From NCBI GenBank assembly GCA_004369085.1, contig ML210146.1, positions 434,001 through 498,000 of the forward strand: 64,000 nt of DNA, in the 5' to 3' direction. Of the stretch, positions 45,836-56,262 are shown in pieces. The position numbers and the translations under genes are program-made. Source of the DNA: Coprinopsis marcescibilis. Taxonomy: Eukaryota; Basidiomycota; Agaricomycetes; Agaricales; Psathyrellaceae. A model generated the notes under the pieces. It saw only the letters and a program-made list of their open reading frames with translations, made no database searches and was not told the origin of the DNA. How positions within the stretch are numbered: position 1 is the stretch's first letter; each line of letters begins with the position of its first letter.

Positions 45836-48720
45836 TCATCGGCCTGGGTTCATTCCGTAGCTGCTCGAGTTACTCAGAGTATCCATGTGCGGTGACCGCG
45901 AGAGGTCTCGCATCGGCCAACTACCAGAGCCGTTCACCTGTCTAGGATTGTTTGGCGGCGACAGCGTCCGGCTGGTATCAGACCCAGCGGCGCTTTGTGT
46001 TGCATACATTGACCCGCCATTGCTGGGCAACGGTGCCTGACCGTTCGGTGTGTCCCTCCCCCCTTGATTTGCTTCGTCCCTCCTGAAGAGTGACCCGTGA
46101 GAGAAAGGATACAGAGGGACGTTGACTTCCAAGGGATGCTTTTGCGCCGTCATCCTAACGATTTCCCGCATCAGTCCTTGCAAAAGTCTCTCCTGCCGCG
46201 CTATAGATATGCAAGGTCAATATGTGTTCGCTCAAAACAAAGACTAGACTCACTTCCGATTGGGGATCGACTCCCATACTCCAGCATCGCAAATCTGCAA
46301 CCTTGTTAGAATAACGCACCCAAAATAGCAACCTGTGCACTTACCGAAGCACATTTATCTCTCCCCAGATCCTGGACTCCTTTTCTTGTTCATCAGTTTC
46401 AATATAATGCTTGCACAGCTGAACCAACACCACAGCCGCAAGGTACCAGCAGATCTATGGTAACCATATCAGCACCTGTCACTTGACAATTCTAAAAACA
46501 GCGACCTACCGTCACGAAGGGATGCAGCCGTGTAATATCCAGCGAAGGTTGTGAGAGTGTGTAAAAGGCGTTCAAGATCCTATTGGCAGAGTTGACGCAT
46601 CTTGACATTGAGATGTTGCTCGGGTCGGAGAAATCGATATACGGATTGTGAAGCGTAATGGTTGCCCTGAGCAGAATGCCATATCAGAAACACCGCCCAC
46701 CGCAGTTGGGATATGAATAGACTTACGCGTGTGGGATTATGTGAACCATGTAAAGGTCAGTGTCCAACGTGCTCCCACCTTCGGCCGTCTCGGTCACGCC
46801 GGAGTTGGTTCGAAATATTTGTGGGAGGTTGGCCAAAAAGTCTTCGCACACCAATTGGTCAAGCTCCTTGAACCCATGCAGTAAAAAAGGGTTTTGACTT
46901 TTGCTTGGAGGTGTCGGCGCTCGCAAGTTTCCGCGAACGTTGAAATCAGTCACCTTCCCAAATAACATGACCGCCTTTATCAGGAGCAAGAATGAGTCCG
47001 TGTACTGAGGCGGATGTCGCGTGAAGACGTCTGCTTGTCCAAGGTGCTGTGTGTTACTTGGGACTTGAGTCTAAGGATGATGTCGTTTCAATAAGAAATG
47101 AATGGGCAGGAATGATGAAACTTACACCCGATTCAAAATCTTCGGTCCTCAACGGTAACTCCGTCCCAAGATCGCGCTCATCGACTGCATGTATCCACCC
47201 ACCCACCGAAGCTATGCGGTCAAAAAGAATAGTCATCCACCATGTCCGCCTTCTGGATTCCAAGTCTCGAAGATCTTTCGGCGGTGCTAGGTAAGCTCCT
47301 GGTGAGTTGTTACCATGCGTTGAGAATGTTCCAGGATAGTTCAGGCGCAGGGGCACAGCAACCCTTGTCTGGAAACCCGCAAAGATCCACACCTCCACCC
47401 AGCGCCCTTCTTGATAGAAGTACCAGGATAGAAGGATACACGCCTGCATGACGGAGAATATATCTTCTCCGCTTGCCATCGTCTTGTCAATGTATTGACG
47501 AGTTTTGCTGGCATGGAACTCCGCGAACTGGTCTCGACGCGTGCTGTCCGGAAGTGTGATGACATTCTGCGGATACCATCGCGAGGCTGATGCACACTTT
47601 GATCACCAATCTCAATACATGTACAATGTTTACAGTAGACTGGGGACTCACGATAGCATGCAAAATCGCAGAGTGTGGAAACTCAGGGTCCTTGGGCGTC
47701 AACTTCATGGCCGCCAAGAACGAGGGTTTGTGCAGTACCCGAGACCCACAGGGATCGCACTTGAAAAAGACTTCGATGCTAAGGTTCCGTTAGAAACGGA
47801 AAGTAACTTTGTGGCGACCAAGAATACGCACTAATGATCAAGGACAGCCGGCTCTGGTAGGTCAGGGTTCCATCCAGAAAATAACAGATCCATGAAAGGG
47901 TCTGTATCACCACCACTTCCTGATTGTTTGGAAGCTGTCATATCCGGGCTTCCCGTAGCGCTCCTGAATCTGGTCTCGGGTGTTTCGGGGGCGATGAGGT
48001 TCATTGCTAGGGAAGCTCGAGGGAGTGTGATTCCTGTCGAATCTGAACCTGTGGACGGATTTGAGCGGCCAGAACTCGTTAGGCAACGAGATGCCATACC
48101 ATTTTGACTCGGCGTCATTGAGCGGTTAGACCCACCCTGCTCATACAGGCGCTGCTTGAGATGGACTGTGGTTGAAAGATCAGACGCCGACTTTGAGGTA
48201 AAGCTCGCTCCAACGCACTGATTTGGTCCTCCAAGTGCTTGATTTTCTCAATGGGATCGGTATCAGGCGCAAGGGTAAGGCCTTCTACTGGGTCATAGGA
48301 GCATTGTGGCTCAGTCGGATGCCTGAAATCAACTGGTTAAACCCTGTCCCTCCGTCCCTTGATACGTATAAGACGCACGCATAGCCTACGGGAGCGGGAA
48401 CGCTAATGGTTGCTTGCCACTGTCTACAACCCTGTCAGTACAGAAGCCACAGGGCGATATGGGCCACTCACTTTACGCATGTCCCACAATGAGGTCGCGC
48501 TGCGTCACATTTCTAGATTCAACACCACTTCAATTACTCGCTTGACCTTGAGATGTTCTCTAACGGTAGGCTTACCAGTTTGCGTTTCCGACACGTCCGG
48601 CAAGCCTAGTGTGGGGGGTGAACATCATAGCGCATAGTAGCTTACTATAGAGCCTACCTGGTTTCTTCGTAGTGCAGGTCGGCCGTTTTGGCTGCTGCTG
48701 GTGCTCGCGGCCTTCGGCAT
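45836..48720 (-). CDS. Zn2Cys6 transcription factor 1
   Basis: Nuclear zinc-cluster regulator; target genes unknown. Exon 1 (48720-48658) encodes MPKAASTSSSQNGRPALRRN plus Gln. Exon 2 (48605-48576, 30 bases) is ACRTCRKRKL. Exon 3 (48512-48472) is KCDAARPHCGTCV plus AA. Exon 4 (48423-48379) continues QWQATISVPAPVGY. Exon 5 (from 48322) reads HPTEPQCSYDPVEGLTL. This gives C-x2-C-x6-C-x5-C-x2-C-x23-C, with an unusually long last loop. A linker helix follows (IEKIKHLEDQISALERAL). The central fungal transcription-factor domain includes LESRRRTWWMTILFDRIASV and GGWIHAVDERDLGTELPLRT. The C-terminus has LMREIVRMTAQKHPLEVN and a Pro/Ser/Asn-rich tail ending MNPGR. Confidence 0.87.
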
Positions 48721-49170
48721 CGTTACGGTGATAGACTGAGCTGGGCGCGGGTATGGGCTGAGCGCAAATAGGTTGGTCGTGAGTTCGTCGTCGATATGTG
48801 AGCGTCAGAGAGAAATAAAAAGAGGGCAACGTGTGGAGAATGGCGGTGAGGAAGAAGAGGAGCGCCAGAAAAAGCCCGAAGGGCCAGGACCTTGTGTGAT
48901 TCAGACTGAGAGAACGGAGTTATCTGATCGGCTGTTCACAGGAAATCATTAATCATTCGTTATAGCACAGTTCCTTCGTTACTTCCTTATACATTCTCAT
49001 TTTGTCGGTTTCTATCTGCCCGTGTGTATAAAATGATATTTCAAGATATCAACGCGTACGCTCTTTGGGTTCGAAACTTCCATCATACATTACAAGGGAC
49101 AAATCTCCCTCAATCGTCAGGGCCTCCAAGTGGTCAGTTTCACTGCGCGTTTCATCTCGACCCCTTGCCT
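48721..49170. other. Intergenic region
   Basis: 450 bases between the zinc-cluster gene start (48720) and the YjbQ-like gene stop (49171), which should hold the former's promoter. It has a GA-rich strip near 48830-48870. No coding motif is seen. Confidence 0.45.
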
Positions 49171-50082
49171 TCAGGACCTGCACACAGAAAAGGTCAATCT
49201 CTTTTGTTGCGCCCACAAAAGAAAGAATGCCCACAAGACGGTCGCCACTACGCGTCGGGAGTGTGCCAGATGCCGGAATTCCGACAAGTAAATGCCTTTC
49301 GACGTCAATTTTCAGTCGTTCAAAGCATTGAGCGGTCGCCTCACCTTGCCATGTTCCCAAGTTCAACTGACCGTTCGTTATGGGGATGGATATTGAACTT
49401 CCGACGAGAGACGCTTTGGTATGAGAAACGCTAAGTATGGGGGGCATACCCGTGCCGAAAATCAATAACAAAACTTGAAACCTGAATCATGGAGCTGACG
49501 TACGAATCACTGGTGGATCATAGTATGTTTGTAAGTACCCGTTTTGTTCGGTTGATAAGGAATCATCGAGGAATGAGTACGCACTCAGGGCCTTCGTCTG
49601 TGTGCTTCCAGTTCAGCGACTCTGGAACGATGTTATCCAATGCCATATCCATGTCTTAAGCCCAACGGTAAGAAATCACGAATCTCATCGAGGTGACGGT
49701 ACTGGGGCAATACCTCGGCGTACATCTATACGGCGTGTTAATGGTTATGGATGTTACTATGCAAAAACCTTGTCACCTTTGTCAAAGTTCTCGTTTACTG
49801 TTAAAGCTGCTGACGTGTGCTGACTACGGACGATTGCAAGCGATGACAACGGTTAGCTGCGCTAACTTGATTTCCAGAAACTTGGAACGTGTCGTACATG
49901 AACAAAAACAGCATCCCGACCTTGAAGACCGAGAATCGGTGAGATGGCTCAAGAGTCAATTCGATCTGAAAACCGACCTGGATATCCTTGAGGCCAGGTT
50001 GAATTTGCGTCAACACTTCTTCAGTTATCAAATAACACCCTTTGGATCGTTTTGTGAGAGTAAATGTCTTCTGCCAACCCAT
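49171..50082 (-). CDS. YjbQ/UPF0047-family protein, eight exons with microexons
   Basis: UPF0047 proteins are small trimeric metal-binding proteins; bacterial members have weak thiamine-phosphate synthase activity, but the eukaryotic role is unknown. Inferred exons: 50082-49978, 49920-49898 (23 bases), 49823-49777, 49725-49714 (12), 49654-49585, 49509-49504 (6), 49430-49345 and 49295-49171. They total 474 bases, encoding 157 residues. The protein reads WQKTFTLTKRSKGCYLITEE, then VGMLFLFIQHTSAALTVNEN (metal His), then FDKDVRRDMDMALDNIVPES, HTDEGPDDSVSHTKASLVGS, IPITNGQLNLGTWQGIYLSE and HSRRVVATV. These match the family without gaps. The last 20 residues (LWAFFLLWAQQ...) exceed the usual end and could hide one more intron. 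Confidence 0.85.
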
Positions 50083-50303
50083 TATCCTGTTCGAGTAACG
50101 TAACAGATGCGACTTGCTTGATTGTCTGTAAGGGAACGATGATCACTTCGAACCTTCGAGCTTTGTGGCGGAAACATCGGCGTCTTGTCAAACAGAGATA
50201 AATAATCATGTGAAGGGGTTCATAAGTGAATTTGATGACCAGGCGTAGTATGCAAATACAATGGAGGCTAGAATCCCGAAAGCGAAAATAGACAACGGTA
50301 AAC

Positions 50304-51384
50304 CTAGTCCTCTCCAAAACGCTTCGTCCGGTCCACACCGCCTCGGTTTCCCGGTACGTTTCGATTCCGACAGTGATTTGCGTAGTGTCCCTTTTCCCCA
50401 CACTAACATAAGGGAAGTTGATGTATCAGAAAGTGTTCATCATGTATTGGACCGCATACTGACCTTGAAACACAGAACTTCGTCCAAGTTTCTCCTTGGG
50501 GGACCTGTGAGGCCCTGACCACCGGGCTGCCCTCCAGACTGCGCGTTGCCGCTGCCTGCGTCATATCGACCATATCCAGGGGGCGGCGGTCCAACCTCTC
50601 TGTTTGAGAGAGAGGCCTGGTTTTCATAATCTTTCTCCTGCGGTAGCCCGGGTTTGGGACTGTGTGTTGTCAGAGAAAAGAGCCGAATGGGCATATATCT
50701 ATATTACTTACTGGCCTCTCTGGCAATCTGGTCCTGCGGGGCAGAAGCCGGTTAAATACAGTTGGCATGCGACTTTACGCACATGCTTCCTCGGACACGA
50801 AGGGCCTGAGTCAAGGCTTTTTGAGCATATGAAGTGCACCGAGAGGAACAAAGCTCACCGAGTGAACAGAAGCCACGGTTGTAGTCTGGACATTCTATCC
50901 TCCGCTCTTTGGGATGGGCATACAGACACTCGTCGCCTGCAGAGCAATAACCATATTTTGCAAACCACCAGCACTCCGGCATTCGGCGAAGGTTGTATTC
51001 ATGCAAGAATTCACAAGCGTCGCCCTTTTTACAAAGCCCCCGCAGCCAATGTTTGCAGACTGTCGACAGACGTTCACGCTCCCTCGGGTGTGTTGGCAAT
51101 TGCCTGGGCGGCTGAAAGTTCTGGACAGATGGTGTCGTGTGTCTTAACGGGCAGTGCAGTGGACCTAGCGGGCAACCCGCTGCAGTGAGAGCAAGTCTGC
51201 ATATTTGGTCGTCTGAAAGCAGCTTGTCAACACGCGACGGTTGGTTTCAAAGTCACAACTAACCTTTATCTAGCTTTATACCAAGGTCTGATTTGGCATA
51301 TAATTCAGCGGGAAAGTTGTTTTGATGAAACTGTGGATTTATTACATCTCTGAGGGCCGATGGCCCTATGAGCGGATTAGCCAT
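50304..51384 (-). CDS. YTH1: Cleavage and polyadenylation factor CPSF30 (Yth1)
   Basis: Zinc-finger subunit of the cleavage and polyadenylation factor that recognises the AAUAAA-type signal in pre-mRNA. It starts MANPLIGPSALRDVINPQFH at 51384, with an acidic/hydrophobic N-terminus. Five CCCH fingers follow: ICRLALTAAGCPLGPLHCPL-RH, STVCKHWLRGLCKKGDACEF-LH, MPECWWFAKYGYCSAGDECL-YAH, RIECPDYNRGFCSLG- and a fifth ending near HPKPGLPQEKDYEN. A Gly/Gln/Pro-rich linker leads to a CCHC knuckle (CFK spliced to CGEKGHYANHC) and an Arg/Gly tail ending TKRFGED at 50304. The terminal knuckle is present in animal and most fungal CPSF30 but absent from yeast Yth1. Confidence 0.92.
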
Positions 51385-51660
51385 TGTGATATCTGGATGA
51401 CCGTTTGAGACAAACCAAGCGTGGGACAAATAATGACATCGCGTCTATTTTGGGACCGCCTTCCAATTGATTAACCCCTATCTTTTGTATTACCAGGACA
51501 TACTGAAGGTTGCCGTCAAAGAGACTGATTCTGATCAAAGTGCATTATCTATTGATCTCAGCGGTCGTTACACCAAGCCATCGTTGGTAACTAAGTATCC
51601 ACATAAATCTCCAGCATGCCGCTTATATACCCGTTCCCACTCACTCCAGACAGCATGATC

Positions 51661-52768
51661 CTACCAGACCCCAATTAGATCCACCACCGCACCCTTTTTC
51701 CGCAAATCGGCGAGGGTCCGATCTACTATTCCCCTCCATTCTTCCCCATCTGCCGTTTCGCATATTCCGACCCGGTTCCCCACTTCTATCAAGTACACAA
51801 AATCGAACGGGGTACCAGCAAGCGGCCTTCGGTCTATACGTGCGATCTTCAGCGTGATCGTGGACATAATAGCTCCGATATCCAGAGTTTGGGACTGCCA
51901 TATCGGTATCCTAAACAACGCTCTACGTTTTTCAGAAGTCTTTTGAGGATGCCTCAAGCCCCGCTCTTGTGCCATAACATAGAACCTCGTGTAATTATCT
52001 GCCCGTGCCTCTGGTTAGATACATGTGCATTGTAAAGTCTTCGGCAGGGTAACCCACCAGATTCAGCCTGGATAGCTTCTCTCAAAACCACTAGCCCTTT
52101 GAAGATAGTCGCACACACGCGAGAGCAAATTGCCGCATGAGTGGGTGGTCGGTCAAGAAGCAGTCGAGCAGCTTCGGCAGTAGATGACGTCTTCTCAGTT
52201 ATAGCGTTTGGCAAGTGAGTTTCAAGGAACAGACGACATTGCCCTAGCGCCTATCAAAATTCAGTCAACCTTTTTGATGCTCTGTTGAGAACCACCGCGA
52301 CCCATGCACTCACCTGCTCATGGCTCAGTACTGTCTGAATATTCTCCAGCCGTACCCCGGGCTTGACCAGCAGACAATGATCAATTCGAAGAGTTACTTC
52401 TCCCACAATGAACCCTCCGTCTAGATCACGCAGCAAATCATATGTTTCAACTACGCTTCCAAAAATTGTGTTTTCTTGTGGGACGACGCCGAAATCGGTG
52501 CTAGACGAGCACAAAGCACGAAATACGTCTGGGATTAGTTCGGTAAATCTTACTTTGAAACACATGGGCCATAATAGAACCTTTTATTGTCGCCCGCTCT
52601 TCATAGCGAGTAGACTGTCCAAAGAATCGGTGTGCAGCCTGAGAAACAAGAAGTTAACCCGCGTATGTATGAGGCCCCGAGTCGTTCAAGTACCTCGTGG
52701 CTATAAGTACCAAATGGTCCCAACACAGCGACGCAGGGTAGAGGAACAGTGGTACAGGGGAAAGACAT
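51661..52768 (-). CDS. PHA2: Prephenate dehydratase
   Basis: Converts prephenate to phenylpyruvate in phenylalanine biosynthesis. The start at 52768 gives MSFPCTTVPLPCVAVLGPFG, then TYSHE spliced to AAHRFFGQSTRYEERATIKD, the typical 'LGPxGTYS' opening. The catalytic domain continues DFGVVPQENTIFGSVVETYD and EKTSSTAEAARLLLDRP, and contains NYTRFYVMA, which includes the conserved Thr-Arg-Phe catalytic motif. The C-terminal ACT regulatory domain has KIARIDRRPLAGTPFDFVYL, the ESRP-type phenylalanine-binding region. The stop is at 51661. It should be feedback-inhibited by Phe as in other fungi. Introns lie near 52630-52685, 52565-52610, 52255-52310 and 51990-52065. Confidence 0.92.
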
Positions 52769-52945
52769 ATTGACAACGGTGTTGGTTTTGGTGATCCAGA
52801 TCGATGAACATCACGATCAAATTATTATTGTGCTTTATGTTACAGTGCGGTTCTAATGTGTCATAGTGATCACAACTCGAGAGTCGGATGGAAAGCGCTG
52901 CTAAATGTACAAGAAAGCGTCCGAAGTACACATACGTTATGAGTC

Positions 52946-55900
52946 TCATGGAATAGAAACCTTTAAACCCAAATAGGAGCCAGAATCATGAAGTGTTTGG
53001 TGGAGGTTAAGCATGTCGGTGTCCGTTTCGCAGCCTTCTTCGAAGAGCGTTCGTATAGTAGCACTTGCATCGGTGGACCGAGGAAATGACAGGTTCAAGG
53101 GAACGGAAGATAAGGGCCCACATCGCTTCTTGAGCAAATCGTCCAGCATTTTTGCGAAGCGATGTGCCAGCGGTATTCGCTGACCGACCTTTGCAATGGA
53201 AGTACTGGCAGAAAATGGTGATCAGGATGATTCCAACTTGGGTCATATTTATAGTATTTTGCTCACTGGATGAAGTCAATTTCTGCCTTCAAGGTCGTGA
53301 TTTGGTCAGGCTGGCGAGCGTCTAGTGCCACCTGAAGGAAGCGCACCAGTACGCGTCCGCTGGCAAACCAACAGAACTGAAAACGTAGTGTATATTAGAC
53401 ACCTGGAGTCTGGACTTCGGTGGTTTAGACCCAAGCTCACCGGGCAAAACGAATCTAGCAGGGTTATGTCGAAACTGGTGGAAGAGATGCTATAGATCAA
53501 ATCCAATATCGATCTTGCCGCTGTTAAAATCTTGAGAGCGGAGATACATCCAGATTGCCTAACATCTGCATGGGGGTCATGGAGAACAATCGTTGCGCTA
53601 ATCGAATTCGTTTGGTAAGGCGGGTGCTGTGGTGGGGATTATGGACTCACACATGGGGCATCATGAACGCTGTGTAAAGGTGATTGTCGACCACATTGTC
53701 CACAATCGAGTTCCTTAAATGGCTTGGAAAGGATGCTTTGAAAGCAGAGATGGTGTGGTCGAGCTCAATGAAGGCAGCTGAGCCTCGAGGGTCCACCGGA
53801 TCGGCGGATTGGATGTTGTCAGCAAGGCCGCAAGCGACAGCGGCATCTCCAGCAAAATGTCTAGCTCTGAATCTCATGTTGAATGATTTAATTCGTGCTG
53901 AGAGCAAGACATCAGTCAAGCGAATGCAACGATAAGGGTTTCACCTACATATGAGAATCGTTCCTTTGATGTACATAATAAACGAGTCGGTTTGGCTCTC
54001 CGGATGAAGCACCAAGAGATCCCGCGTATGGGCCCACTGACGGTCCAAAGGAGGTACAAGTGTCTGGCGATAATCGTCAGATCCACTGCGCGTAATAGAA
54101 TGGGAACGGACATACCCCGTTCTCGAACTGATCCCCTCGAACAGGGAGGAGTTGGGATATATCTTGATCATCCAAGCTGAGGGCCCAGCCATTTCCACAT
54201 CCGTGCTGACGCTCCGTGGTGTATGCCAACCAAAAGGCGTTTCGCCTCATCTCGTCTTCAATCACAGTACGAGCAGGTGCCAAGATAGATGGTGCTCTCT
54301 CTGACTTCGTGATAGAGTGGAACGGCGGGCACATGTTCAGTCCCAAAGGTACCGTTAGACGCATGGCGTGCGCAGATCCTAGAAATATCTGATCCAAACC
54401 AGTAAGCCTCGACGCCATTGCGTGCAGAGGCGACTTACATCGACCCATCTGTGAGTCGGTCGTCAGAGTAGATGCAGCTGTATAGACGGACTACTCACCT
54501 TCCATGAGACCAATAAAACCAGGTTAGAATGATATTAGCTTTGAGTAAGATCAGTTTCTCCCAGTAAATCGATTTCAAGAATTGGACGTACCTTGAAGTA
54601 CCTGGAACAAGTTTTCTCCAAGTGTGTTCATTTGCTCGGCAGTTTCTCGGGCAAGCTTCGCGTGCTGCTCTGCGAACGAGTCTGGCCGCTGTTCTTTAGC
54701 GCGCAAGCGTTCCAGAAAAATCTCATCTGTTATATCAATGAGAATGACACTGCGCGTACGAATAACGTTCCTACTCACCAGGAGGTACTTCATCGAAATT
54801 GGGCAGTGGAGGGGATGTTACGGCAGCGGTATACAGGCTGCCAATAGCACAGATCGCGTGTAAAACTGGGGTTGCTGGGAATTTCGGATGTGTGGGTGGG
54901 AGTGCGAGCGAGTTCATAAAGGTCGGCACGTGAAACAATCGGGGTGCATGTGGATGAAAGACGAAAAAGACCTCAACTCTTGAACCGATGTTAGAAGATA
55001 AGAACATGGCGCTATGCAAGCGCTCAACTTACAGATGTCGCATCAAATCTGGAGGGGGAAGGCGAGTGGGCCAGTTAGGCCAAATCAAGTCTAACCCTGT
55101 TGGCGAAGAGCCGGTTGTGATGGACAAAACTGAAGCCGGGTTCGTATCTGAGTCGGTAAGGGAGAGGGTGTATGGTCGAGAGCCTGACACTGAAAGGAAA
55201 ATGAGAGGAAGAATCACAGACAAGTGAATGAATCCATACCGGGGAGGAGTATGTCTTCGAACGTGCCCGGACTGGTTAAACCCAGGGATGTAGTTGTGGC
55301 GTGGTCAACTGCCAGTTTGGAGTTGAGAAGGGCATGGTCTTTCTGCCTCAGCATCGATTCCAACTCGTCTGACCAGGGCATAAGCATCGTCGATGAATAC
55401 GAATCTTCGGACGTACTGATCCTGTTCTCCAACCTTTCATACTTGTTCTTTGGTCCCTCCGACACTATCTGGTTATGCTCGGCAACTTGTGTGTGCTCTG
55501 TCAGTATGTGTAGTTTAAATTCATCGGGATATTTACCTTCGTCGAAAGTGCACTCGGGCTTTGGAGGAAGATTGGCGCCCGGTGGTGCATGCGATAGGGC
55601 GTGTGCATGAGATCGAACACAGGTCGAGCACGGCCGTTTGGCATCACTGGAAGGAGTTAGTTACGTGTCACACTAATCACCAGAGATGAGGTACCATTTC
55701 TAAACCGAGTTCGTAAGCATCGTAACAGCTAAAGTTGTGCCCTGAACACTCACCAGCTTTCTCCTACGACACTAACCAAACGGTAAACAAGGACGCCCCT
55801 CGAGACTGAAGTGCAAATACACACCTGGTGACATGCCTAGAGAACGCAGTTATCAGCTGGTGTAAGAGAGAGGGCTGGTGGTCGGAAACCTTACCTGGTT

Positions 55901-55990
55901 GCGCTTGAGAACGTTGGGGTGTTGTGGGGGCATAGCGAGGGGGTCGGACGACAAGGAGGACTTTGTCGTCACGGACGACGCTCGAGGCAT
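52946..55990 (-). CDS. Zn2Cys6 transcription factor 2, zinc cluster encoded by microexons
   Basis: Nuclear zinc-cluster regulator; targets unknown. Exon 1 (55990-55895) encodes MPRASSVTTKSS through NVLKRNQ. Exon 2 (55836-55825, 12 bases) is ACHQ. Exon 3 (55771-55754, 18 bases) is CRRRKL. Exon 4 (55699-55695, 5 bases) is K plus TG. Exon 5 (from 55646) completes CDAKRPCSTCV and continues to PPKPECTFDE. The result is C-x2-C-x6-C-x5-C-x2-C-x22-C. Next is a coiled coil (NKYERLENRISTSED region). The central domain has FFVFHPHAPRLFHVPTFMNS, AICAIGSLYTAAVTSPPLPN and MRRNAFWLAYTTERQHGCGN. The last exon ends LHDSGSYLGLKVSIP at 52946. About 15 introns of 48-60 bases occur. Confidence 0.85.
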
Positions 55991-55994
55991 AAGA

Positions 55995-56262
55995 GCGACA
56001 GTGAGGACGACGGGAGCAAGATGAGCAAGGAAGGCAGATAATAGAATCAAGAAGAAGAAGTGAATTAGCGTTTCCCGAACAGCTGCTCTGAGTAAATGTG
56101 CCAAGCCCATCCTGCCCTAATACGGCGTCTGATCGGACACGTGCCGAGCCTAATTCCGTGTCGGAAGCAGCTTGACTGCCTAATTCGTCGACGGAGCTTT
56201 AGAGAATAAAGTGCATAGTATTTCCTACAAATAACAATATTCAGGCTAATACAACCGTCTGA
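55995..56262. other. Intergenic region upstream of zinc-cluster gene 2
   Basis: Promoter side of the zinc-cluster regulator. It contains an open frame on the minus strand that simply extends upstream of the chosen ATG. I see nothing else. Confidence 0.4.

Noticed and set aside
49602..50103. Plus-strand frames of 73 and 136 codons, and the impression that the YjbQ gene is a degenerate pseudogene
   Set aside because: The minus strand splices into a complete YjbQ protein once microexons are allowed, so neither a plus-strand gene nor decay is needed.
50604..51188. 194-codon plus-strand open frame
   Set aside because: Antisense to the CPSF30 exons; the minus strand carries unmistakable CCCH fingers.
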